The notes: a model not told the origin generated them from the letters alone. A DNA stretch of 64,000 bases from Jannaschia faecimaris (GCF_900107415.1 NZ_FNPX01000004.1:62001-126000); one strand, 5' to 3'; counted from the first letter of the stretch, positions 1-9,006 are shown. Numbers and translations are program-made.

Positions 1-1
1 T

Positions 2-268
2 CTGTCCAATGGGAAACGTTGCGTCTCCGAACGGCCCGAGGGCGTGCCTGGAAACTGGTCCGGCGTGACTTCGGGCGAAGACTGCGGCTACAAGCTGCCC
101 TTCGCGGTCAGCTTCAAGCAGGGTGCAACGCCCCAGCGATTCACGATCGAAGCCGCGCCCGCCGGTGTCGGTCCAAGGGCGGAAGTGTTCGTCACCGATG
201 TGGACGGCGTTCGGCGCCTGTTTGCATCGCCGCTGGGCCCCAACGTCCGGTTCGAACAGCAGGCTTGA
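2..268 (+). CDS. C-terminal part of an unrecognised protein (5' truncated by window edge)
   Basis: An open frame enters from the left edge and ends with TGA at 266-268, giving the last 88 residues of a protein. It has two cysteines (in KRCVSE and EDCGYK) and alternating hydrophobic/charged residues ending in NVRFEQQA, which suggests a beta-rich soluble domain. No family is recognised. A GTG at 44 could be an internal start, but the frame is open upstream of it, so a longer protein is more likely. It converges on the reverse-strand gene ending at 293. Confidence 0.55.
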   Translation: MSNGKRCVSERPEGVPGNWSGVTSGEDCGYKLPFAVSFKQGATPQRFTIEAAPAGVGPRAEVFVTDVDGVRRLFASPLGPNVRFEQQA

Positions 269-273
269 TCGTT

Positions 274-289
274 GGGGCCATCAGGCCCC
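274..289. terminator. Candidate shared hairpin between convergent genes
   Basis: GGGGCC (274-279), loop ATCA, GGCCCC (284-289) lies exactly in the 24-nt gap between the stop codons of two convergent genes. It has no clear T-tract on either strand, so intrinsic termination is only inferred. Confidence 0.4.
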
Positions 290-292
290 GCA

Positions 293-1276
293 TCATTCCC
301 CGGCCATCAACGTCTTGGGATGATGCGGTACCGGGGTCGGTTCAAGGCCACCGGGCGCGCTGCGCCCCTCGGAGGCCAGGCGCGAAAGCGCTGCGTTCAG
401 GCGACGGCGAGCAGCGGGGCTGGCCCCCTTGCGTACCATATGACCGGCGACCAGGGCAGACAGCCACGGCCGGTCCATCCGGTCCGTCTTGCGCAGCAGG
501 CCCATGAGCCAGGCGCTGTTCTGCCGCCGTCCGCGCCACAATTGCGCGAAGCGGAGTGGTGTGAGGTTGCCGGCCTCGGCTCCGGCGAGCAGGCGATCAA
601 GAATGTTGATCTCCTCCAGCCGAGCCTGAATATCCGCCCCTGCGTGATGCGCGGCGCACCGGATCACGTGCTCGCCCTGGAAAAGGGTGGCATGCATCGC
701 GTCAGCCGCCTCGGTCGGGTCGGTGATGACATAGACCCGGTTCGCCGCGTCGATCATCTGCGCCGCGTTGCCATAGCGCGGCTCGAACGCCATGGCCCAG
801 GCCGAGCGGAAGCGGCGTTCCCAGGGGGCGATCTCTCGGTTGAGCGTCGCATAGGGCTGCATCAGGAACACCGTCGCGCCGGGTGCCGCGACGCTATGTG
901 CCGCGGCACCGTAAGCCCCCATGCCTCCGCCAACGAAAAGAACAGAGTCGTAGTCGTCGAAGAAGCCATCATCCGTCAGGTTGTCGAAGAAGTCGTGAAG
1001 ATCTTCATCTCGGAACCACGTGCGACCCTCGGCCATGATATCCAGCGTTGCGCAGCCGCGCTTGCGGGCAAGGCCGGTCGAGATGGGCAGACCGCCGTCA
1101 CGAGCGCGGGTGGTATCAAGTGCTTCGAACGAGACGACCAGCGTATCGCCACCCGGTCGGAACAAAGCCAGATGATCATCCCCGATCTGCCGCAGATAGC
1201 CGAGATCTCCCGCCGCCTCGATAAGCGCTTTGCGATGGTCCGCGCGCGACATTGGCTGCATCTTGCGATCGTCCAT
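293..1276 (-). CDS. Rhodobacterales conserved protein, possibly alpha/beta-hydrolase-like
   Basis: 327 aa with a GAGG Shine-Dalgarno 6 nt before ATG 1276. From memory, close relatives in Rhodobacteraceae often carry the label phosphoadenosine phosphosulfate reductase, but no PAPS-reductase motif is seen here. The N-terminal part has GDTLVVSFE. The middle has FFDDYDSVLFVGGGMGAYGA, a strand-turn-helix that resembles the nucleophile elbow region of alpha/beta hydrolases, but with Gly-Gly-Gly-Met-Gly rather than Gly-x-Ser-x-Gly. A mixed helical C-terminal half follows. It is divergent from the glycosyltransferase gene at 1432. Enzymatic function is not assigned. Confidence 0.6.
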   Translation of the reverse strand: MDDRKMQPMSRADHRKALIEAAGDLGYLRQIGDDHLALFRPGGDTLVVSFEALDTTRARDGGLPISTGLARKRGCATLDIMAEGRTWFRDEDLHDFFDNLTDDGFFDDYDSVLFVGGGMGAYGAAAHSVAAPGATVFLMQPYATLNREIAPWERRFRSAWAMAFEPRYGNAAQMIDAANRVYVITDPTEAADAMHATLFQGEHVIRCAAHHAGADIQARLEEINILDRLLAGAEAGNLTPLRFAQLWRGRRQNSAWLMGLLRKTDRMDRPWLSALVAGHMVRKGASPAARRRLNAALSRLASEGRSAPGGLEPTPVPHHPKTLMAGE

Positions 1277-1431
1277 CAGAATCCTCGGGCCTTAGTTCGG
1301 ATTTCAGGATAACGCGGCCAGCCGCTGAATTCAGGCCTAAAAATGACGCGATCGCTTGATATTCCGGTCGCATTGTTCCCGTATCGGCGATGATGATGGC
1401 ATTGGCAGGTTATTTGCCTGAATGGAGAGAC

Positions 1432-2484
1432 ATGGCCGAAGTCCCGCGTATCACTGTCGTAACCTGCTTGCGCGACGAAGGTCCGTACCTCGTGGATTGG
1501 GTTGCACATCTGCGCAGCATTGGTGTCGGGCAGATTTTGGCCTTCACCAACGATTGTCGGGATGGGACGGCGAATCTGGTCGATGCGCTGGCCCCGGCGG
1601 GGGTCGTCCACGTTCCACAAGGCGATATCCTCGCGCGCGATGGTAAGCCTCCCCAATGGCGGGCCATGGCCGCCGCCTGGAACCATCCGGCCTGCACCGG
1701 GGCGGACTGGCTTTCGCATCTGGATGCCGACGAATACGTGGCGATGACCGGGCACGCGACTTTGACGGGGTTGATCCGGGAAATGTCCGATGCTCAGGCC
1801 ATCGCGTTGCCTTGGCGGCTGTTCGGATGCGCCGGGCGGCTTGAGGCGGGGCAGGGGGCGACACCTGCGCGGTTCGACCGGGCCGCACCTGCGGGGCTGG
1901 CCTATCCGGCGCTCGCCTCATTCTTCAAGACGCTGTTCCGTCGGGATGGCCCGTTCACCGGTTTCGGTATTCACCGCCCGCAGCAATCCGAACCGCCTGT
2001 CTTCATGGACGACACCGGCGCGCGCGACGACGGGCTGGCACGGGCGGCGAAGCGCATCCTGCTTTGGCGCAACGGGCAGGAGCCTGCGGGCCGCAAGCTG
2101 CAACTGAACCATTACTCCACACGCTCGGTTCACGAATTTCTGGTCAAACGGGGGCGAGGTCTGCCCAATCACACGGACAAGACGGTCGGCCTCGAATACT
2201 GGGTTGAACGCAATTTCAACGAGACGCGCTGCATCATGATCCAACCCCAACTGCCCGCTCTTGCCGCCGAGGCGTCGCGCCTGCGGGCGCTGCCCGGGGT
2301 GGCCGATGCCGAAGCGGCGGCCCGAACCTGGTATGATGCGGAACTGAAGCGCATCCTCGCCTCGCCCGAGGGCGCGCGGCTTTGTGGTCGCCTGGTGCTG
2401 GCGGCAGGCAGCCATGCGCCATCGCCGGGTCTTGGCCGGGCGCTCCTCGATCTTTATGCCCGCGCGCAGGGGGCGGCGAAATGA
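1432..2484 (+). CDS. Glycosyltransferase family 2-like protein
   Basis: 350 aa. The N-terminus has TVVTCLRDEGPYLVDW, the opening strand of GT-A glycosyltransferases of the Glyco_tranf_2_4 type. HLDADEY at residues 96-102 supplies the DxD metal/nucleotide-sugar motif. FKTLFRRDG, GIHRP and LNHYSTRS...FLVKRGRG complete a pattern shared with the C-terminal half of the next gene. ATG 1432 is preferred over ATG 1390 because GGAGA sits just upstream and the extra 14 residues are outside the conserved domain. It overlaps the next gene by ATGA, so the two are probably translated together. Acceptor and sugar are unknown; a surface polysaccharide role is inference. Confidence 0.8.
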   Translation: MAEVPRITVVTCLRDEGPYLVDWVAHLRSIGVGQILAFTNDCRDGTANLVDALAPAGVVHVPQGDILARDGKPPQWRAMAAAWNHPACTGADWLSHLDADEYVAMTGHATLTGLIREMSDAQAIALPWRLFGCAGRLEAGQGATPARFDRAAPAGLAYPALASFFKTLFRRDGPFTGFGIHRPQQSEPPVFMDDTGARDDGLARAAKRILLWRNGQEPAGRKLQLNHYSTRSVHEFLVKRGRGLPNHTDKTVGLEYWVERNFNETRCIMIQPQLPALAAEASRLRALPGVADAEAAARTWYDAELKRILASPEGARLCGRLVLAAGSHAPSPGLGRALLDLYARAQGAAK

Positions 2485-4733
2485 TCGAGACACGGGCATT
2501 GGGCGCGCAGATCGTCGACGGGATCACGGTGTTGGATGTGGTAGGCGACCCGATGGGTTTGCGCCTGTTCCTTGGTACGGATACAGATCCAAGGGCGATC
2601 ACAGCGCAGCGCGACGTGGTGCCAAAAACGGTCACGTCGGTCAGCAAGGCCCTGATGATACTGGCCGACTGGCCCGGTGGCGACCGCGCGGCCCTGCCGA
2701 TCCGCGACAGCACGGTCGACATTGCAGTGACGGCACCCGAGCCGGACCTTTTCGACGATATGCGTGTCCTGCTCGCCAGTAGGAACGGCGAGACGCCCGA
2801 ACTGGTACAGGATTGGCTCCGCTACCATGTGGAAAATCAAGGAGCTGATGCGGCGTTGGTTCTGGACCGGACGCGCCCGGACGAGGCCCCGCTGGCTCCC
2901 GCCCTCGATGCGCTGATTGATGCCACGCCGATTGCCGGACTGAAACGCCTGGTCATCGTGACATCGCCGCTGCCGCTGGGTGCAAACGCGGTCAGTGAAC
3001 GCCATCCGTTGCAGGCCCCCGACGCACCCGGCAAGGACCGGATGGAGGCTCCCCAAGCCGACCCGTGGACAGCGCCGTTGGGACAGATGATCGTCTGGGA
3101 GGCGCTGCGATGGCGGTTCTTGGCGCGCGCGCGCGCCATCGCATTTCTTGAGGTGTCGGACCTGCTTGCTCCGGCACCGATCGGACGCCGTGCCTTTGAC
3201 CTGATCGAAGGGACCGAAGCCGGAGTGGTCGCGCTGGTGGGGCGGCGCATCTATCCGTGGCGCATTCGCAAGGGACACGCGGCAAACTTCGGGGACCACA
3301 TCTGTGACCAGTTCGACAACCCCTCCGGCAACCGCCGCTGGGTCGCCGCGCCCGCGCGTATTCCCGATGAGGCCCCCTTTCGTCTGGTTCGGGTTGGCAG
3401 CCAGAAACCCGCACCGCAAGACGTGGCTTTCTTTTACCGCGCCATGGGCGCACGCGTGTCCGAGGACGCGGGGACACCGCTGGCCCCCAAGGCCGGGCTG
3501 GTCGTCGATGAAGACCTGCTGACGCTGTCGCGCAGTGAATTCGGCTTCGACCCGGTCCTGCCGCCTGTGAACGACGCGCCGGATGCGAAGGGTCTTCCGG
3601 CGACGGTGCCGGGGCGAACGGCCATCGTCACCTGCATGAAAAACGAGGGGCCGTTCGTCCTCGAGTGGATCGCCCATCACCGTGCGATCGGCGTGGACGA
3701 TTTCATTGTCTACAGCAACGATTGCACCGATGGCACGGATACCCTTCTGGATCTTTTGCAGGATCAGGGCATCCTTGCACACCGCGAGAATCCGTTCCGC
3801 GATATGCCTGATACGAAGCCCCAGCACGCAGCCCTGGAAGCAGCGGAATCAGAGCCGATCATGGCGCGCGCCGCGTGGGCCGTGTGCATGGATGTCGACG
3901 AGTTCATCAACATCCACGTCGGCGAAGGCACCCTGCGCGACCTTTACGCCGCTGTCGGCGACGCAAACATGATCTCGATGACCTGGCGATTGTTCGGGAA
4001 TTCCGACCTGCGGGACTTTGTGGATATGCCGACACCCGCGCGTTTCGACCGCTGCGCCCCGCACCTGATCCGTAAACCGCACCAGGCATGGGGGTTCAAG
4101 ACCCTGTTCCGGAACAACGGCATCTACCGCAAGATGGGCGTGCACCGACCCAAGGGCCTGAAGCCCGACCTGTGGGAGCAGATTTCGTGGGTCAACGGCT
4201 CGGGTGAGCCGATGCCCAAGCAGATGCTGCGCACGGGATGGCGTTCGTCGGTTGACACGTATGGCTATGACCTTGTTACGCTGAACCACTATGCGGTGCG
4301 CGATGCCGAAAGTTTCCTGGTCAAGCGCGATCGGGGCCGGGTGAACCATGTTGAGCGGGATCAAGGCCTTGGCTACTGGTTTCGCATGAACAACAACAGC
4401 GAACGCGACACCTCGATCCGTCGGATGCTACCCGCAATGGAGGCGGAAATGGCGGCGCTGAAGGCGCTGCCCGGCGTGGCCGAGCAGCACGACAAATGCG
4501 TCGCGGCCCACCGCGTCCGTATCGCCGAACTGCGTGGGCAGGACGAATTTGCTGCCATTTTCGCCCAGATCACCAGCCGGCGCATGGAACGGCTGAGCCG
4601 GATGCACCGCCATTTCGGGGCGAACGTGTTCTTGGCAGGTCCGGACTGCGTGCCGGAAAAGGTCTGGAAGGTGCCGGCATATCCCGACGATTTCTTCTTC
4701 ACCGTCGGGGATGTCGACGAAACGGCGCACTGA
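2481..4733 (+). CDS. Two-part glycosyltransferase: unknown N-terminal region plus GT2-like domain
   Basis: 750 aa starting at the ATG that overlaps the preceding TGA; an upstream GTG at 2382 would run into the previous gene. Residues 1 to about 370 have no motif I recognise. Residues from about 380 form a GT-A domain with TAIVTCMKNEGPFVLEW, a DxD in CMDVDEF (about 469-475), WGFKTLFR, GVHRPKG and LNHYAVRD...FLVKRDRG. This half is a clear paralogue of the upstream gene. The N-terminal half contains IVTSPLPLGANAV, also seen with such GT domains in this group as far as I recall. It is probably a soluble enzyme acting on a cell-surface glycan; substrate unknown. Confidence 0.75.
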   Translation: MIETRALGAQIVDGITVLDVVGDPMGLRLFLGTDTDPRAITAQRDVVPKTVTSVSKALMILADWPGGDRAALPIRDSTVDIAVTAPEPDLFDDMRVLLASRNGETPELVQDWLRYHVENQGADAALVLDRTRPDEAPLAPALDALIDATPIAGLKRLVIVTSPLPLGANAVSERHPLQAPDAPGKDRMEAPQADPWTAPLGQMIVWEALRWRFLARARAIAFLEVSDLLAPAPIGRRAFDLIEGTEAGVVALVGRRIYPWRIRKGHAANFGDHICDQFDNPSGNRRWVAAPARIPDEAPFRLVRVGSQKPAPQDVAFFYRAMGARVSEDAGTPLAPKAGLVVDEDLLTLSRSEFGFDPVLPPVNDAPDAKGLPATVPGRTAIVTCMKNEGPFVLEWIAHHRAIGVDDFIVYSNDCTDGTDTLLDLLQDQGILAHRENPFRDMPDTKPQHAALEAAESEPIMARAAWAVCMDVDEFINIHVGEGTLRDLYAAVGDANMISMTWRLFGNSDLRDFVDMPTPARFDRCAPHLIRKPHQAWGFKTLFRNNGIYRKMGVHRPKGLKPDLWEQISWVNGSGEPMPKQMLRTGWRSSVDTYGYDLVTLNHYAVRDAESFLVKRDRGRVNHVERDQGLGYWFRMNNNSERDTSIRRMLPAMEAEMAALKALPGVAEQHDKCVAAHRVRIAELRGQDEFAAIFAQITSRRMERLSRMHRHFGANVFLAGPDCVPEKVWKVPAYPDDFFFTVGDVDETAH

Positions 4734-4739
4734 CGTGCA

Positions 4740-5729
4740 TCAGCGGGTGCAGATCTCCCTCAGCGCCTGCCAGAGCGTGTCCTCCATCACCGGGGGCATC
4801 ATCGAGGGCGCAGCGTCCCCCTCGGGCAGGTTTGTGGCGCGCGCGTAAGCCCCCCAAGTCAGACGTGCGGCGTCGAAGCCGGGGCGCAGCGTTTGGGCCG
4901 AAAGCATTTGCGGATCGGACAGCACCAGGCGCTCGACGTGGTTTTCAATCGCTGCAACAGGTACATTCCCGGTGGCGAGCATCCGCGTCAGGTTCAAGAA
5001 GCTCATCCGGTCGAGGAACGTCTCCAGCGGCACTACGGCCCGCGCCGTCAGGGCGGCGGCCAGGATGTGGCCGGCGGCCACGTCGGGATCGTCCTGCCGG
5101 TTCAGTACGCTGTCCGACATGGCAATGATCCCACCGGGCAGTGTCAGGGTGGTGCGCGGCAGGTCGCGCAGAATGACAAGCTGGACCGGCGTTGTGGGAA
5201 ACAGACGTTGGCGCAGCTGTGCCAGCGCCTCGGTCCCGGTGGGGTTGCTGCAGGCGGGGCCTGTCAGCGCTGTCACCTCCTCCAGAATCGCGGTTCCGAT
5301 TTCCATGCGCTGTGCCGGAGGAATGATCGTTGCGGCCTGCTTGCGCAGCGCGCCCGGTAGCCAGAGAGCACCGATCCCGACGACAAACCCAACGGTGAGG
5401 CCCAGCGTCAGGCGTCGCAGCGCGCCGGGGCGACGCCGCCCTTTTTCCACCGCCCGCATCACGCGGTCGAGCGCTGCGATCATCTCCGGTTCCTCGACCT
5501 CAAGCTGCTCGTCACTGGCATCCGAGGGGGCGAAGCGGGCAGGCAGTTCGGACGGGTTCAACCGGACGAGCGCGGGCAGGGACCAGTGGGACAAGGCGGT
5601 TCCGGCCTTATCCTCGATCACCAGTTCGGCGTCGCCCACGGTGATGTAGACGTTGCGCCGCTGCTCATCAGGGCCGGAGCGCCACAATCCCGGAGCCTCG
5701 AGTCGGTCAAGCCCGTCAAGTGCTGTCAT
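4740..5729 (-). CDS. Membrane-anchored protein resembling an M48 peptidase without its zinc site
   Basis: 329 aa. Residues 20-65 are strand-rich (NVYITVGDAELVIED) and followed by a helix. One transmembrane segment lies near residues 105-128 (LTLGLTVGFVVGIGALWLPG). After it comes a region laid out like M48 metallopeptidases: TLPGGIIAMSDSVLNRQDDPDVAAGHILAAAL, where active M48 enzymes have xVNxGLL...DELAxVLAHExxH. Here HExxH reads HILAA, so zinc binding is probably lost. The start overlaps the stop of the acyl-CoA synthetase gene (ATGA), so the two are coupled. Function unknown; a scaffold or pseudo-enzyme role is inference. Confidence 0.6.
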   Translation of the reverse strand: MTALDGLDRLEAPGLWRSGPDEQRRNVYITVGDAELVIEDKAGTALSHWSLPALVRLNPSELPARFAPSDASDEQLEVEEPEMIAALDRVMRAVEKGRRRPGALRRLTLGLTVGFVVGIGALWLPGALRKQAATIIPPAQRMEIGTAILEEVTALTGPACSNPTGTEALAQLRQRLFPTTPVQLVILRDLPRTTLTLPGGIIAMSDSVLNRQDDPDVAAGHILAAALTARAVVPLETFLDRMSFLNLTRMLATGNVPVAAIENHVERLVLSDPQMLSAQTLRPGFDAARLTWGAYARATNLPEGDAAPSMMPPVMEDTLWQALREICTR

Positions 5730-7351
5730 TCAGGCGTCTCGCGGGCCCGCTCGCGCAGGACGAATTTCTGGATCTTGCCGGTCGAGGTCTTGGGCAACGG
5801 CCCAAAGGTCACGGCCTTGGGCGTCTTGAACCCGGCAAGCCTGTCGCGCACGAAGGCAATGACCTCGGCTTCGGTGGCGCTGGCCCCATCGCGCAGTTCG
5901 ACAAAGGCGTGGGGAACTTCGCCCCACTTGTCGTCCGCCCGGGCCACCACCGCGCAGAGCGAAACCGCGTCGTGGTGCATGATCGCGCCTTCCACTTCCA
6001 CGCTGCTGACATTTTCGCCGCCCGAAATGATGATGTCCTTGGCGCGGTCGCGGATCTGGATATAGCCGTCGGGGTGTTTGACGCCAAGGTCGCCCGAACG
6101 GAACCAGCCGCCGGCAAAAGCCTCGGCCGTGGCCTCCGGGTTCTTGAGATAGCCCTTCATGACCGCGTTGCCGCGCATCGCGATCTCGCCCTGCGTCTCG
6201 CCATCGGCGGGCACGGGGGTGCCATCCTCGGCGAAGACGTCGACCCCCTCCATCATAGGGAACGCCACGCCTTGGCGTGCTTTCATCGCGGCCCTGTCGG
6301 TCGCGTCCAGCGCGTCCCAGTCGCCGGGTTGCCAGACGTTCTCGACCACGTGGCCGTAAGTTTCCGTCAGGCCATAGACATGGGTGATGTTGAAGCCCAA
6401 TGCCTCCATCCGGGCCAGCGTGGCGGCGGGAGGTGGGGCACCGGCGGTATAGACCTCGACCAACTGATCGAAAGGCCGACGCTCCGACATGGGTGCGTTC
6501 ACCAGCGCATTCAGCACGATGGGCGCGCCGCCGAAATGGGTCACCTTTTCGTCCGCAAGCGCATCAAAGATCGCCGGGGCCGTCACGTCACGCAGGCAGA
6601 TCACGGTCCCCCCAACCAGCGGTGCCATCCATGTGTGGCACCAGCCGTTGCAATGGAACAGCGGCACCACCACCAGCAGACGCGGATAGAGAACCATCCG
6701 CCAACTGACGACCGTGCCCATGGTGATCAGATAGGCCCCGCGGTGATGATACACCACGCCCTTGGGCCGTCCCGTCGTGCCCGAGGTGTAGTTCAGCGCG
6801 ATGCTTTCCCATTCGTCCGCAGGCAGGATCCAGTCGAAGGATGCGTCGGCCTTGACAAGCTCGTCTTCATAGACGGGATGGCGGCCCGAGGCTGGAAAGC
6901 CTGTGTCCGGCACCTCGATCAGGAGGGGCGGAGGCGAGACATCGGCACAGGCCGCTTCCGCCAGATCCAGGAACTGGCTGTCGACCAGAATAACTTTCGC
7001 CCCGCCGTGGGACAGGATGTAGGCCACCGTGTCCACGTCCAGCCGGGTGTTGATGGTGTTCAAGATCGCCCCGCAGGCGGGCACACCGAAGCTGGCCTCA
7101 ACCTGCGCGGGCACGTTTGGCAAAATCGTCGCGACAACATCGCCCGGCATCACGCCCAATGCAGACAGCATCGACGCTTGCCGTGTCACCCTGTCCCGGT
7201 ACTGGGAATACGTCCAACGTTTCTGGCCATAGACCACCGCCTCGCGATCCGGCCAGATCAGTGCCGCGCGGTTGAGGTGTGAAAGCGGTGTTAACGCCAC
7301 ATGGTTTGCGGCGCACCGGTCCAATGCGGTTTCGTCCTGAAGCCAGCCCAT
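5726..7351 (-). CDS. AMP-forming acyl-CoA synthetase (possibly DmdB-like)
   Basis: 541 aa. It ligates a carboxylic acid to CoA through an acyl-adenylate. The P-loop YTSGTTGRPKG is at residues 188-198. VYGLTETYGH, the A8-type GD motif (FRSGDLGVKHPDGY) and a C-terminal PKTSTGKIQKF lysine motif are all present. ATG 7351 is chosen because GGAGG lies 5 nt before it and conserved sequence (MGWLQDET) starts there; a 608-aa reading extends too far upstream. In size and sequence style it resembles Roseobacter medium/short-chain synthetases, including 3-methylmercaptopropionate-CoA ligase DmdB. The substrate cannot be read from the sequence. Confidence 0.85.
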   Translation of the reverse strand: MGWLQDETALDRCAANHVALTPLSHLNRAALIWPDREAVVYGQKRWTYSQYRDRVTRQASMLSALGVMPGDVVATILPNVPAQVEASFGVPACGAILNTINTRLDVDTVAYILSHGGAKVILVDSQFLDLAEAACADVSPPPLLIEVPDTGFPASGRHPVYEDELVKADASFDWILPADEWESIALNYTSGTTGRPKGVVYHHRGAYLITMGTVVSWRMVLYPRLLVVVPLFHCNGWCHTWMAPLVGGTVICLRDVTAPAIFDALADEKVTHFGGAPIVLNALVNAPMSERRPFDQLVEVYTAGAPPPAATLARMEALGFNITHVYGLTETYGHVVENVWQPGDWDALDATDRAAMKARQGVAFPMMEGVDVFAEDGTPVPADGETQGEIAMRGNAVMKGYLKNPEATAEAFAGGWFRSGDLGVKHPDGYIQIRDRAKDIIISGGENVSSVEVEGAIMHHDAVSLCAVVARADDKWGEVPHAFVELRDGASATEAEVIAFVRDRLAGFKTPKAVTFGPLPKTSTGKIQKFVLRERARETPE

Positions 7352-7489
7352 GGATCCTCCCTTTGCGCCTGTGCCCATTGATGGCAATAGTGCGCGCACA
7401 CGACGTCGAGGACAAGAGCGGGAGGGACCGTCATCAAGCAGAACCAACCCCTTGCCGCGGCAGTCAATATCCTTGCGGCGACTGCGCTT

Positions 7490-8359
7490 TTGTCCTTCGT
7501 GGATCAGTTCATCCGGATCATTGCCGCCGAAAGCAGCCTGTGGACGTTTCACATCGTACGGTCTGGTATGATGTGGGTCTTGGCGTTGGTCTTCGTTGCC
7601 GTGATGGGGCGGCGATTGAAGGTGGTGAACTTGCGGGCGGTCGCCGCACGCTCGGCGGTCATGTCCACCGCAATGATCCTGTATTTCGGGGCGCTCGGCT
7701 TCATGTCGGTTGCGGAAGCGGCGGCGGGATTGTTCTCGGCCCCGATTTGGGTGCTGATCTTCTCAGTTGTGTTCTTTGGCCTGCGGATCGGTCCGGTCAG
7801 GGTGGCCGCCGCTATCGTGGGCTTTGTCGGCGTGATTCTTGTGCTGTCGCCGGATATGGCGGCGCTTTCGGTCCTGAACCTTTTGCCTGTCCTGTCGGGC
7901 GCGTTCTACGCCGTCGCTGTGATCGCAACCCGAGAATGGTGCGACGGGGAGGATGCAATCACGCTGGCGCTGGGCGTGTTCAGTTTCATGGCATTCTGGG
8001 GCCTCTGCGGCATAGCCTTGGGCGCGGCTCTCGGGTGGGAGCCGACGGGCTATCTGACGCGCGGGTGGGTGACGCCGTCGAGCACAGTTTTCTGGCTTTG
8101 CGTTATGCAGGCCGTGTGCAGCTTGGTCGCGGTGACCCTTCTGACCCGTGGATATCAGTTGGCTGAAGCCTCGTTGGTATCGGTGTTCGAATACTCGGTT
8201 CTGGCGTTCTCGGCGCTGTTCGGCTTCCTTGTCTGGGGGGATCTGCTGACCCTTTGGTCGGGCCTCGGGCTGGTGCTCATTGCCGCCGCCGGCAGCCTGA
8301 TCGCCCTGCGTGATCGGGGTGACCCCCGCGTGGTAGACGCAGTGGGGCGCTCGCCATGA
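7490..8359 (+). CDS. DMT-superfamily (EamA-type) transporter; start codon uncertain
   Basis: Drug/metabolite transporter with nine to ten hydrophobic helices in two EamA repeats. The given start (TTG 7490) has no ribosome site and cuts into helix 1. The frame is open back to 7391, with codons for IKQNQPLAAAVNILAATALLSF just upstream. A strong GGGAGGG lies at 7420-7426, but the only codon at the right distance is ATC (7433), and there is no ATG, GTG or TTG between 7391 and 7490. Real initiation may therefore be at a non-AUG codon, or there may be a base error. It overlaps the next gene by ATGA. Substrate unknown. Confidence 0.75.
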   Translation: MSFVDQFIRIIAAESSLWTFHIVRSGMMWVLALVFVAVMGRRLKVVNLRAVAARSAVMSTAMILYFGALGFMSVAEAAAGLFSAPIWVLIFSVVFFGLRIGPVRVAAAIVGFVGVILVLSPDMAALSVLNLLPVLSGAFYAVAVIATREWCDGEDAITLALGVFSFMAFWGLCGIALGAALGWEPTGYLTRGWVTPSSTVFWLCVMQAVCSLVAVTLLTRGYQLAEASLVSVFEYSVLAFSALFGFLVWGDLLTLWSGLGLVLIAAAGSLIALRDRGDPRVVDAVGRSP

Positions 8360-9006
8360 TCCTGTCGCCGGGCCGCGGATATGCCTTCGTACATGCGCCC
8401 AAGACGGGTGGCACGGCGATGGCATTGGCGCTGGAGGCCCACGCGATGGCCGACGACATCCTTATTGGCGATACGCCCAAGGCGTTGAAACGCCGTGGCC
8501 GGTTGAACGGCGCGCAGGCGGCAGGGCGGCTTTGGAAACATTCGACCCTGCGCGATGTTCGGGGGCTTCTGCCGGACCCGGTTCTGGACCGGCTGACGCC
8601 CGTGATGCTGGTGCGCAATCCCTGGGACCGGATGGTCAGCTATTACCACTGGCTGCGGGCGCAGGATTTTGACAACCCGGCCGTCACCCGGGCCAAGACA
8701 CTTGGCTTCAAGGCGTTCGTGCTGGACCCGAAGACGGGCGAAAGCTTCCGCCGAAACCCATCCGCCAGTTACGTCGCAGGCGGGGCATTGCCGATCTTCA
8801 TCCGGTTAGAACACCTGGAAACTGATTTGGTCCCTTTCACCGACCTGTTGGGCTTTGGCCTTATTTTGCCAAGGGTAAATTCCTCGGATCGCTTGGCTGA
8901 TTGGCGGAGCTACTATGATGCGACGACCCGCGACTGCGTGGCGGAAATCTGCGCAGCAGATATTTCGGCCTTTTCCTACCACTTCGAACCGACCAATCGG
9001 GCGTAA
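8356..9006 (+). CDS. Sulfotransferase-family protein
   Basis: 216 aa. The N-terminal FVHAPKTGGTAM matches the 5'-phosphosulfate-binding loop of PAPS-dependent sulfotransferases. LVRNPWDRMVSYYHW matches the 3'-phosphate-binding motif. The C-terminal part (RVNSSDRLADWRSYYD...) fits bacterial family-2-like sulfotransferases with a final substrate helix. ATG 8356 overlaps the stop of the transporter gene. The acceptor is unknown; glycan or lipid sulfation would suit the nearby glycosyltransferases, but this is inference. Confidence 0.8.
   Translation: MILSPGRGYAFVHAPKTGGTAMALALEAHAMADDILIGDTPKALKRRGRLNGAQAAGRLWKHSTLRDVRGLLPDPVLDRLTPVMLVRNPWDRMVSYYHWLRAQDFDNPAVTRAKTLGFKAFVLDPKTGESFRRNPSASYVAGGALPIFIRLEHLETDLVPFTDLLGFGLILPRVNSSDRLADWRSYYDATTRDCVAEICAADISAFSYHFEPTNRA

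Noticed and set aside
3121-3140. GCGCGCGCGC run inside the glycosyltransferase gene
   Set aside because: Short G+C repeat in frame (Ala-Arg codons), expected in this composition.
2454-3827. 457-codon reverse frame
   Set aside because: Covers the long glycosyltransferase gene with no recognisable domain.
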